Positions 22,640 to 29,611 of a DNA stretch of 44,332 nucleotides are shown here, piece after piece. The stretch is from Opitutaceae bacterium (lineage in GTDB: Bacteria; Verrucomicrobiota; Verrucomicrobiia; Opitutales; Opitutaceae): positions 1-44,332 of the forward strand of contig JAUSID010000091.1 of assembly GCA_030648295.1 (NCBI GenBank). The letters are read 5' to 3'. The notes beneath the pieces were generated by a model. The model worked only from the letters and a program-made list of their open reading frames with translations, was not told where the DNA came from and made no database searches. Position 1 is the first letter of the stretch; each line of letters opens with the position of its first letter. Both the position numbers and the translations under genes were made by a program.

Positions 22640-22968
22640 TGCCATCGATAGTCCGTTTGGAATGGAGGGACGACCTCCGCGTCGTCGGCTTCCGGTCAAC
22701 CCACCATTCGAATCTTTCCGAATGGAATGTCCGTCGGGATGCGAGCGGCCCTGCCAAGGGCAGGCAAGCCGCGGCGCTTGCCCGCCTGCGGCGGGGAGGC
22801 GGGCCCTCCATCCATGGCGAACCGAGTGATTCCAGCCTCGTTACCTCGGCTGCTACGAAGACGGGCCTGATGGATTCTTCGCTGGCGCTGCTGATGAACG
22901 CGCTGGATGTAGGAGCCTGCTTGCAGGCGATTCCCTCGCGCCCAATCGCCTGCAAGCAGGCTCCTACA
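22640..22968. repeat. block of several dispersed repeats
   Basis: No gene lies in 22606-22979. It holds a CCTGCCAAGGGCAGG and GCCCGCCTGCGGCGGG palindromic stretch (about 22752-22803), the inverted copy of the 25-bp repeat of 6464-6488 (22832-22856), and a perfect inverted repeat with 25-bp arms (22908-22932 and 22944-22968, core GCCTGCTTGCAGGC) around an 11-base loop. The last lies 12 bp beyond the stop of gspM and may stabilise or end its transcript. Confidence 0.75.
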
Positions 22969-22979
22969 ACGAGCGGCTG

Positions 22980-23519
22980 CTAGCGGATGATCTCCACCGA
23001 CACGACCCGGAGTTCGACCGTCAGCTGCGATGGATTGTTCGGCGCGGCGCTCAGGGTAAATGAGTCAATCGCCATATACGGTGCGCGGTGCTGAAGGCTT
23101 TCGTAGAACTTCGACAGCTTCTCCCAATCCGCGCCGGAGATTCGGTACCGGAGCGCATGCACCGCGAATTGCCCGCTCGGCGTCGTGGTCAATTCGAGAC
23201 TGGACGCGTTGGCCCGCAACCCGGCCTGGTTTGCCAGCTGCTCGACCGCCGCAGCGAGCTGGTTGGCATTCAACGTCCGCGCCGGATCAAAGCTGGACGC
23301 CGCCTTCTGTGCCTTCTCTTCGATGGCGCCGCGGTCGCGGATCCATTTCGTCTGCTCGTTGAGCCGCGCGGTCGTCATTCTCCGCTCGCGGTTGAACAGG
23401 ACGGCGCGCTTGGCGAAGACCGAGCCCCACCACATCAACGCGATGGCGATGAACCCCAGCAGGAGCAGTTTCTCCCGGAGGGCGCGGCTGAGGAATAAAA
23501 GTCGAAGCGTGCGAATCAT
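22980..23519 (-). CDS. gspM: GspM/PilO-like inner-membrane assembly protein
   Basis: A 179-residue protein with one N-terminal membrane segment (LLLLGFIAIALMWWGSVFA), a helical stretch and a ferredoxin-like C-terminal domain (AAAVEQLANQAGLRANASSLELTTTPSGQFAVHALRYRISGADWEKLSKFYESL), as in GspM/PilO proteins that join the inner-membrane platform. Its ATG overlaps the stop of the gspL-like gene (ATGA, 23516-23519), and it ends the pseudopilin operon. Assignment rests on topology and gene order more than on sequence motifs. Confidence 0.7.
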   Translation of the reverse strand: MIRTLRLLFLSRALREKLLLLGFIAIALMWWGSVFAKRAVLFNRERRMTTARLNEQTKWIRDRGAIEEKAQKAASSFDPARTLNANQLAAAVEQLANQAGLRANASSLELTTTPSGQFAVHALRYRISGADWEKLSKFYESLQHRAPYMAIDSFTLSAAPNNPSQLTVELRVVSVEIIR

Positions 23520-24679
23520 CCGGTGGTGCCGCTCACGGGTTTAACTGCGTCCGGCTTGAAAACGACGGTGAGCCTGAACGTCGTCACGTTGCCGCGCATC
23601 GCGGCAATTTGCGGGTCCACGCGCTCGACCTGCGGCAGCTGCGCCAGCGTGGCGCCATAGGCGTTTACCTGCGCCGTGTTGTTGGTGATGCCATCGATAT
23701 AAACAGTGTACAGGCCGCTGGCCTGTTCCGCCTTGACCTTGGTAAACTGGATGTCGCTGGGTTTGCGTGCTCCGTCCTCGCCCACCAGGACCGTGACCAT
23801 CTCGAGGGGCAGCAGGCGCTTGGTCGCGAGTTCCTCGATCCGGATGGCCTGTTCGGCGAGGTGCATGATCTTGTCGACCAGCGGCTGCTGGGCCCGCAGC
23901 TGGGTCATCCGGACCTGCTGCCAGGCGCGGCCACCGAAGAGCGCCACCTCACCCAGCCCAATCAGGAGCAGCGCCGCCGCCGCCCCCAGCGTCACGCGCC
24001 AGAGCAGGACGTCGCGCTTTTGCGCCGCGCGCAGCGTGGCGAGTTCGCCCTTGTCCCGGACGTCGAGCGCAGACCCGGTGGTTGCAGGGAGCCGCGAGAC
24101 CAGATCACCGGCACGAAAGACGATTTCACGATCGTGAGCAGCGAGATCGGCGACGGGCGGCTCGGCCAAATCGATCACGGTTTTGCTGCCCCCGATTTCG
24201 CGCAGCAACTCGTCGCGAAGCCGCGCGCGATCCTCTTCCGTAGCCTCCGGCGGCAGCGTCTTGACCACCACCTTGTCCGGCACAGGCGGCGTTGCCCAAT
24301 GCACGGCGGTCAAACCGTCCGCCGACCCGAGCACGATCGTCGTGGCGGGTGGCACCTCGGCCGCGAACAGCGAGGCGAAGGTCGGCAGGACGAGTTCCGC
24401 CCCGGCCCATACCGCAGTCTGGTCGGTGGTGAAACGGCGGCGATAGGCGGCAAAAACAAACGCGCGCTCGGATCCCGGCGGCCAGAACCAGCCATAGTAC
24501 AGCTGCGCCAGCGGGAACGGGGAGATTGCCTCGAGCGCCAGTTCGATCTGCGATGCGGCCTCGACCGGCGTCGAGCCGGCGATGACCGGCACCGAACGCG
24601 TGAAGAACATCGAATCCGGCAGCAGCGCGACTTCGGGTGGCGGCGGTCCGGACCGCAGGAAGCTGAGTGGCGAAGGCAT
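23516..24679 (-). CDS. gspL: GspL/PilM-N-like inner-membrane assembly protein
   Basis: A 387-residue protein. An N-terminal cytoplasmic domain of about 225 residues with an actin-like look (IELALEAISPFPLAQLYYGW, FTTDQTAVWAGAELVLP) is followed by a membrane segment (LGAAAALLLIGLGEVALFG) and a periplasmic domain ending in a PilN-like fold (LYTVYIDGITNNTAQVNAYGATLAQLPQVERVD). That is the order of GspL. It would bind GspE inside and GspM outside. It lies between the gspK and gspM genes. ATG 24679. Confidence 0.75.
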   Translation of the reverse strand: MPSPLSFLRSGPPPPEVALLPDSMFFTRSVPVIAGSTPVEAASQIELALEAISPFPLAQLYYGWFWPPGSERAFVFAAYRRRFTTDQTAVWAGAELVLPTFASLFAAEVPPATTIVLGSADGLTAVHWATPPVPDKVVVKTLPPEATEEDRARLRDELLREIGGSKTVIDLAEPPVADLAAHDREIVFRAGDLVSRLPATTGSALDVRDKGELATLRAAQKRDVLLWRVTLGAAAALLLIGLGEVALFGGRAWQQVRMTQLRAQQPLVDKIMHLAEQAIRIEELATKRLLPLEMVTVLVGEDGARKPSDIQFTKVKAEQASGLYTVYIDGITNNTAQVNAYGATLAQLPQVERVDPQIAAMRGNVTTFRLTVVFKPDAVKPVSGTTG

Positions 24680-24722
24680 GATGGGACCGAAAGACTAAAG
24701 GGCGAAGGAACGAAAAGACCAA
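24680..24722. repeat. short A/G-rich heptad tract
   Basis: About six degenerate 7-bp units (GGGACCG, AAAGACT, AAAGGGC, GAAGGAA) directly upstream of the gspL-like start codon, in the 107-bp gap after gspK. Confidence 0.5.
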
Positions 24723-24786
24723 GCAACTACGCGCCGAAGGCACATCGGTTCGCAATCCGTTGATCGCATGGTGGGTGGGGCCTCAA

Positions 24787-26058
24787 TCATGTGGTTGGCG
24801 CCGCAGGCGCGGGAGCAATCTCAGCATTTTCGCGAATTTCCAAGAGCGTAAACGGATAGCGGAGATTTCGGTCGGCTTGGCCCTGTGCCGTCGCCCCGGG
24901 CGTGGAGCCTTTGGTTTGCGTGGCGTTCGGCTGATTCTGACGCTGGGCGGCGGTTTTCGCCGCACTGGCAGACGCCTGCGTGCGTTGCGAAGTTGCAGTG
25001 GTTTGAACAGTGGTGGCCCCGCCGGGCGGAGCAATGACCGCGGACAACCGAAACTGTGTCCTGCCATCGAGCACCGTGACGATGATCTTGAGCGCGCTGA
25101 TCGTCGTCCCGAACGCCGCCGTGTTGCCGGTCGGGCCGGCGATGCGCTGGGCTTCGTTCGCGTTTTGAAAATAGCCCGGGCCCTGCGTCTGATACTGGCC
25201 GTTGCCGGTAAGGTAATCGACGAGGTTCTGCTGTTGCTGTGCCTCGAACTGCCCCAGCGCGGCCAGCGTGTCCGGTCGCGCACCGTTGAGGTTCGACCGG
25301 GTAAAATCAAAAAGCGACACGCTGTCGGCAAACCGCTTCCACAGATCGTTGGGCCGGCCGTCGGAGTCGTAGAATGTCTCGCGCACTTTCTCGATCGCCG
25401 CCAGCTCGTCGAAGGAACGAAGCGAGCGCCCGGGCGCTTCGAACGGAAGCACACTCTGCTCGTATTGCGGCGCCATGCTGGCGCTGTAGGTGTGATTCTT
25501 GTGCATCCAGCCCATCAAGGCATCTGACAGCGCCTCGGCGTCAGGCTGATTCAGCTGCCAGTTTCGGAAAAGCCCGGTCAGGCCGGTCGCGTTCGCGCGC
25601 GGCAGCGAAACCTTTCCGCTCTCGTCCTCGAAGGTGATCTGAACGACACGATCCTCGGAAGGGGTGTAGCCGGCGAAACCGAGCGGGTCCGCCCATCCTT
25701 CGGCGGGGCTGTGCAGGCCATTGCCGACCGACCGGAAATCCTCGAGCACTGCCAGGGTGACCTCGAGCGCCGAATACGCCTCCATCCGCAGCCGGCGCAT
25801 CAACACGTCGCGTTGATCGACGAGAAGATCGTTGCTCGCCCGCTCCATGAACGCGACCAGAGCAAAGGTTGCGAACAGGATCGTGACCATGACGATGACG
25901 AGTACGGAGCCGCGGCGCGGCCGGACGAAGGGCGTGGCGCAAGGGGCCAAGGGCAGAGCGCGAAGCAAAAAGGGCAACGGGCGAAGCCGCAAAGACGCAG
26001 AGGCTAGAGCCTGGTGCAATCGGCCACCGCGATAACCTCTTTGGTTTTGATTAGACAT
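24787..26058 (-). CDS. gspK: GspK-like minor pseudopilin
   Basis: A 423-residue large pseudopilin. The processing site is RPRRG|SVLVIVMVTILFATFALVAFMERASNDLL; lack of Glu at +5 is typical of GspK, the tip pseudopilin. The long periplasmic domain includes QITFEDESGKVSLPRANATGLTGLF ... LSDALMGWMHKNH ... SFDELAAIEKV, matching the SAM-like GspK insert. The C terminus is Ala/Gln/Thr-rich (about 340-400). The leader is 50 residues, far longer than usual, and much of it (LASASLRLRPLPFLLRALPL) is encoded by heptad repeats. Start ATG 26058. Confidence 0.88.
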   Translation of the reverse strand: MSNQNQRGYRGGRLHQALASASLRLRPLPFLLRALPLAPCATPFVRPRRGSVLVIVMVTILFATFALVAFMERASNDLLVDQRDVLMRRLRMEAYSALEVTLAVLEDFRSVGNGLHSPAEGWADPLGFAGYTPSEDRVVQITFEDESGKVSLPRANATGLTGLFRNWQLNQPDAEALSDALMGWMHKNHTYSASMAPQYEQSVLPFEAPGRSLRSFDELAAIEKVRETFYDSDGRPNDLWKRFADSVSLFDFTRSNLNGARPDTLAALGQFEAQQQQNLVDYLTGNGQYQTQGPGYFQNANEAQRIAGPTGNTAAFGTTISALKIIVTVLDGRTQFRLSAVIAPPGGATTVQTTATSQRTQASASAAKTAAQRQNQPNATQTKGSTPGATAQGQADRNLRYPFTLLEIRENAEIAPAPAAPTT

Positions 26059-26142
26059 TCGTTAATCGCCCTTCGTTCTCCGCTCTTCGCTCTTCCCCAT
26101 TTGCCATTTGCCCTTTGCCCACTGCTCCTCGCTCTTCGGCCG
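25930..26142. repeat. inverted pair of heptad tracts around the gspK start
   Basis: 25930-26005 carries G/A-rich units (GGGCCAA, GGGCAGA, GGGCAAC, GGGCGAA) and 26063-26140 carries complementary T/C-rich units (TTCGTTC, TCCGCTC, TTTGCCA, TTTGCCC). The gspK start codon lies between them, so the two tracts could pair. Confidence 0.7.
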
Positions 26143-27081
26143 TCAGAACGACGGCAGCGCCTGCGCCGGCGTCGGCAGGGTGACGACGCTCTCCCGCCCA
26201 ATCTTGTTGTAGGTGAACTTCAGCCGCAGCCGGCCGGGCGTCATCGGTTTGTTCTGCGTATCCATCTTGGGCTGCGTTTCCGTGGTCCAGCGCTTCAGGT
26301 TGTCGTCGTAGTAGTCATAGCTGAGCGCGGTCACGAGCGGCGTCACGACGGTCTCGCGCGGCGGGTCCGTGTCGAAATTCTTTTCGAGCCGCGAGTGCCA
26401 CAACATGACCAACCCCTCGTTGGGCCGTACTTGGAACGAGCATACGACTTCCGGCAGCGGCCGCTCCGGCCAGGTGAACAGCCGGCTTCCGGCCGGCAGT
26501 TCGAAGGTCACCATGTTTTCCATCATCCCGTTCTGCGGCCGCACCTCCTGCATCGCGATGGGCGTGGTGTTCGGCCGGGCGGCCGGCGGAAGCGCGGCGG
26601 CCCGAAGCTCGTTCTCGAGGAAACGTGTCACCGCCCGGGTGTGTTGCTCGAACAGCCGCAGGTCCGTGTTCCGGCCCCAAAGCTCGCCCATGGAAAAAAT
26701 GAAGCTGTTGAGCGCGACCAGCACGAGCGACACGAGCACGAGCGCGAGCAGGATCTCCAGCAGCGTGAAGCCAGCGTTGGAATACCGGAAACCGGATCGG
26801 GGATACCGGAGACCGGATGGCGGATACCCGAAACCGGATCGGGGACACCGGAAACTGGAAACCGGATACCGGATACGATCGGATTCAGCCGCGGCGCGGG
26901 TTCGACCTGCCACGGAGACATACCGGGATTGCCCAACTTCGGATCCGGAGTGGCCCGGGCGTCCCGCCCGTGGGTTTGGGCGTGGCATGGGCGTCCCGCT
27001 CATGTACGGCGCGAAGCGCCGCGAGATCACGGACGAGACGCCCGGGCGACGGCCACGCGAAATGGAATCCCTGGTGCTCAC
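26143..27081 (-). CDS. gspJ: GspJ-like minor pseudopilin with abnormally long leader
   Basis: A 312-residue prepilin-like protein. The mature part starts SNAG|FTLLEILLALVLVSLVLVALNSFIF with Glu at +5, followed by a GspJ-like beta domain (VTFELPAGSRLFTWPERPLPEVVCSF, TALSYDYYDDNLKRWTTE, LRLKFTYNK). The GTG at 27081 overlaps the gspI stop as GTGA, matching the other junctions of the operon, yet leaves a 104-residue leader. That leader contains REP-derived sequence and four copies of a 7-residue repeat (SGFRYPR, SGFGYPP, SGLRYPR type) encoded by a heptad tract. A later start inside the repeat cannot be excluded. Confidence 0.85.
   Translation of the reverse strand: MSTRDSISRGRRPGVSSVISRRFAPYMSGTPMPRPNPRAGRPGHSGSEVGQSRYVSVAGRTRAAAESDRIRYPVSSFRCPRSGFGYPPSGLRYPRSGFRYSNAGFTLLEILLALVLVSLVLVALNSFIFSMGELWGRNTDLRLFEQHTRAVTRFLENELRAAALPPAARPNTTPIAMQEVRPQNGMMENMVTFELPAGSRLFTWPERPLPEVVCSFQVRPNEGLVMLWHSRLEKNFDTDPPRETVVTPLVTALSYDYYDDNLKRWTTETQPKMDTQNKPMTPGRLRLKFTYNKIGRESVVTLPTPAQALPSF
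26764..26880. repeat. heptad tract inside the gspJ leader
   Basis: About fourteen 7-bp units (ATACCGG, AAACCGG, AGACCGG, ATCGGGG) run right up to the codons for the prepilin cleavage site. Three units equal seven codons, which gives the seven-residue protein repeat. Confidence 0.85.
26951..27050. repeat. GC-rich REP copies inside the gspJ leader
   Basis: GGCCCGGGCGTCCCGCCCG (26952-26970), a degenerate second copy ATGGGCGTCCCGCTCAT (26988-27004) and a part-inverted GAGACGCCCGGGCGACGG (about 27036-27053). They belong to the dispersed GCGGGCGTCCCGCCCGC family. Confidence 0.65.
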
Positions 27082-27701
27082 TGGTTCTTCTTTCCCTGGA
27101 GTTCGAGGATCCGGGTCTTCGACTCCTCCTTGAGCTTGCCGCGTTCGCCCGCGTCAATCGACCAGGTGGGCCGGAGCACCACGAAATTCTGGACGACGCG
27201 CAACGGCTCGGCGCGGCCCGGGTTGGGGATTTCGCACGTGAAGGCCACGTTGAACAAATCGGCTATGTTCGTGGACGTAATCTCGACGCTCCATTTCGCC
27301 CGGCGTCCGTCGGCGGTGTCGAATTCGCCGCCGTCCTCGACCTTCTGGCGGTCCGGCTCGGCCAGAACCTGCTGGCGCGCGAACGCGACATCCTCGTCGC
27401 GCCCCAGGCCGCGGGCCGCCACCTCGTATCCATTGAGGACATTCACGTACGCCGATCCCAGCATCACGGCGGCGAGCGCGAAAATCACGAGCGCCATCAG
27501 GACCTCCAGCAATGTGAACCCGTCCGTGCGGCGCGGAACGGTCGATACCGGATACCGGAGACCGGAAACCGGAGTTCGGATTGCGGATTGCGGATATCGG
27601 TTTGCGGATTCGGGGAGACCCGAACGCACGCCCAGTTCGCCCCTGGCAAACCGGATGCTCTCTCCGGTATCCGAAATCCGGTGTCCGCTATCGCTGCTCA
27701 C
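27078..27701 (-). CDS. gspI: GspI-like minor pseudopilin with long leader
   Basis: A 207-residue prepilin-like protein: RRTDG|FTLLEVLMALVIFALAAVMLGSAYVNVLNGYEVA, Glu at +5, then a GspI-like domain (AKWSVEITSTNIADLFNVAFTCEI). The GTG at 27701 overlaps the gspH stop (GTGA, 27698-27701) and its own stop overlaps the gspJ start. The leader has 61 residues, with IRTPVSGLRYPVS and upstream parts encoded by heptad units. GspI normally initiates the tip complex with GspJ and GspK. Confidence 0.85.
   Translation of the reverse strand: MSSDSGHRISDTGESIRFARGELGVRSGLPESANRYPQSAIRTPVSGLRYPVSTVPRRTDGFTLLEVLMALVIFALAAVMLGSAYVNVLNGYEVAARGLGRDEDVAFARQQVLAEPDRQKVEDGGEFDTADGRRAKWSVEITSTNIADLFNVAFTCEIPNPGRAEPLRVVQNFVVLRPTWSIDAGERGKLKEESKTRILELQGKKNQ
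27545..27695. repeat. inverted pair of heptad tracts inside the gspI leader
   Basis: 27545-27616 has units ATACCGG, AGACCGG, AAACCGG, ATTGCGG; 27664-27695 has the opposite-sense units CGGTATC, CGAAATC, CGGTGTC, CGCTATC. Between them is ordinary sequence of about 47 bp. The two arms are partly complementary. Confidence 0.75.
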
Positions 27702-28348
27702 GGGTTCTCCTTCTTATCCAGCACCGGCGCGCAGGTCCATGGGTCGATGGCGAGCGTATGCACTCCCCCGCTACGGGCAAATTGCACCCGGAACGGAGTG
27801 CAGGTGCCGTCCGGATAAAACGACACGTATGTGATTGGCTGTGACTCCAGGAGCATGCCGCCGATCAGCACCATGTTTGCGCCCTTCGTCGCGGTGAGGA
27901 AATCGATCGTGAGATCGACGGCGGCGGCCGGCGGAACGGGAAACACCTTCAGCGGCACCTCCTCCTTGGTGAATCCATCCGCGGCCAACGCGGCCGGCGC
28001 GATGCCATCGATGAGCACGAATTGTTTATTCTGCCGATCGAACTTCAGCCGCATCTCATGCTCCGCCTTGAGGGCATGCTTGCGCGCCTCCTGGACGGAT
28101 TTCCAGAACACCTCTTCGAGTGTGACCGGCTTGTCGGTCAATAGGTGGGACGCGCCGCCGACCAGAACGGACGCAATCAGCGCGATGATCGCGATCGAGA
28201 GCAGGACCTCCAGCAGCGTGAATCCGCGGGCGCGACGTGGGGCATCGCCGAAAACTGGCGTGTGCCGGCGTCGAGCAAGAGCACCAGCACTCGCGCCCGG
28301 TGTCGCGGGCGCGGCCAAGGAAGTACAGCCGGGTGAAGAACGCACCAT
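27698..28348 (-). CDS. gspH: GspH-like minor pseudopilin
   Basis: A 216-residue prepilin-like protein: APRRARG|FTLLEVLLSIAIIALIASVLVGGASHLL with Glu at +5. The periplasmic part (WKSVQEARKHALKAEHEMRLKFDRQNKQFVLIDG) fits GspH pseudopilins. The leader is 42 residues from ATG 28348; a TTG at 28357 would add three. The stop overlaps the gspI start. It lies 42 bp after the gspG gene. Confidence 0.82.
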   Translation of the reverse strand: MVRSSPGCTSLAAPATPGASAGALARRRHTPVFGDAPRRARGFTLLEVLLSIAIIALIASVLVGGASHLLTDKPVTLEEVFWKSVQEARKHALKAEHEMRLKFDRQNKQFVLIDGIAPAALAADGFTKEEVPLKVFPVPPAAAVDLTIDFLTATKGANMVLIGGMLLESQPITYVSFYPDGTCTPFRVQFARSGGVHTLAIDPWTCAPVLDKKENP

Positions 28349-28390
28349 GAGGAACAAGAGTGACGCACCGCCGGATGCGCGCCAACTCGC

Positions 28391-28927
28391 TCACCTATTT
28401 TCGGTACTGCTGCCGCCCGAGTCCCAGTTGCCAATGTCGTCCTCGGTGCCGCTTTGCTTATCCGGCCCCTTCGACCAAAGGTCATAATTCGCCTTGTTGC
28501 GCGTGCCGGGGTAGGCGTATTGATACGGCTCGTTCCACGGATCGAGCGGGATTTTCGACTCGGTGATGTAGGGGCCGTGCCACTGGCTGGCCTTGCCGCT
28601 TCCGGGCCGGGTGATGAGCGCCTGGAGGCCCTCGCCCGTGGACGGATAATCGCCCATGTGCATGCGATAGGTGAAGAGCGGGGCCTTCATGCTCTCGCGG
28701 ACGAACAGCTGCGCCGCCGTGCCTTGGGCGCCGCCGAAGATGCCACCGATGTTGGAGATGGCGAGACCGGCAAGGAGCCCGAGGATCGCGAGCACCACGA
28801 GGATTTCCATCATCGTGAAGCCCCGCCGGCAAGCCGGCCGGTGAGCGACGTCGCGTGGAGAAATGAATCGCGAGCCGTGCAGTGCAGAACCGCTGCCGCC
28901 CGACATTGAACGATTGGATAGCTGCAT
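28391..28927 (-). CDS. gspG: GspG-like major pseudopilin
   Basis: A 178-residue prepilin: PACRRG|FTMMEILVVLAILGLLAGLAISNIGGIFGGAQGTAA, Glu at +5. The C-terminal domain has the GspG pattern GDYPSTGEGLQALITRP ... LDPWNEPYQYAYPGTRNKANYDLWSKGPDKQSGTEDDIGNW, where the acidic loop binds calcium. It is the main subunit of a type II pseudopilus. The start is uncertain: ATG 28927 gives a 36-residue leader; ATG 28960 or 28906 are possible. Confidence 0.92.
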   Translation of the reverse strand: MQLSNRSMSGGSGSALHGSRFISPRDVAHRPACRRGFTMMEILVVLAILGLLAGLAISNIGGIFGGAQGTAAQLFVRESMKAPLFTYRMHMGDYPSTGEGLQALITRPGSGKASQWHGPYITESKIPLDPWNEPYQYAYPGTRNKANYDLWSKGPDKQSGTEDDIGNWDSGGSSTENR

Positions 28928-29016
28928 GATTGGAGACAGGTTGACGTGGAGCGTGCCCATGTCGAGACGCCCCCGCCAATCCAAGGTTGCAAAACCGCCC
29001 GCCAAGTTGCGGTGGG

Positions 29017-29574
29017 TCAAGACCCCGGCGACCACTCGACGTCGTCGGCGGTTCCAAATTTCCGATCCGGACCCGCGCTGCGCAGCTCCATGCGGTCGCC
29101 ACTCAGTTGGTGGAAACGATACGGCGTGCCCCAGCGATCGCACAATTCTCCGTGGGCATTCACCGCCGGATGGCGCTTCGGTATCAGCACAAGTTGCAGC
29201 GTGTTTTCCCCCGTGAGCGCCGCCGTGATTTCGCGATTTTCGCCGACCGGATTCCCGTCACGCGGGAAATTGCTGCGCCACGCATCCAGGATGTGACTCA
29301 GCGCCTCGAGGTCGCGGGCGGCGGTCGAACCCGGCGCATTCAAAGGGGCGGCGAGCGGAAACCCGGCCGGATCGATCGCTGTGATCGTGGCGCGATCATG
29401 GGCGGCCGGCGCATCGCCGCGGTTCGAGTTTTCCGGTGAACGTGCGTTTGCCTCCCCCCTCGGCGGCTCAACGGCGCGCGGCTTTGCGTTGCGCTCATTC
29501 GGTTGCAGTTGAAACCAAAGCGCGACCGCGATGGCGACCGCGAGAAGCGGAAAGACGATTCGGCGGGAAAACAT
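29017..29574 (-). CDS. membrane-anchored GspG-like accessory protein
   Basis: A 185-residue protein with one N-terminal membrane segment (RRIVFPLLAVAIAVALWFQL), a Pro/Asn-rich linker and a C-terminal domain ending DRWGTPYRFHQLSGDRMELRSAGPDRKFGTADDVEW. That end mimics the GspG C-terminal domain (DPWGxPY ... SxGPDxxxGTxDD), but no prepilin leader is present. It may contact the pseudopilus or its substrates. It lies between the DUF1501 and gspG genes on the same strand. Confidence 0.7.
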   Translation of the reverse strand: MFSRRIVFPLLAVAIAVALWFQLQPNERNAKPRAVEPPRGEANARSPENSNRGDAPAAHDRATITAIDPAGFPLAAPLNAPGSTAARDLEALSHILDAWRSNFPRDGNPVGENREITAALTGENTLQLVLIPKRHPAVNAHGELCDRWGTPYRFHQLSGDRMELRSAGPDRKFGTADDVEWSPGS

Positions 29575-29611
29575 GTATCGCCCGCGGTCGGGCTCCACGG
29601 GGCGGAATGTA

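Noticed and set aside
26014-27834. 606-codon open frame on the plus strand
   Set aside because: It is antisense to gspJ and gspI, low-complexity and Arg-rich, and has no recognisable domain; high G+C keeps antisense frames open.
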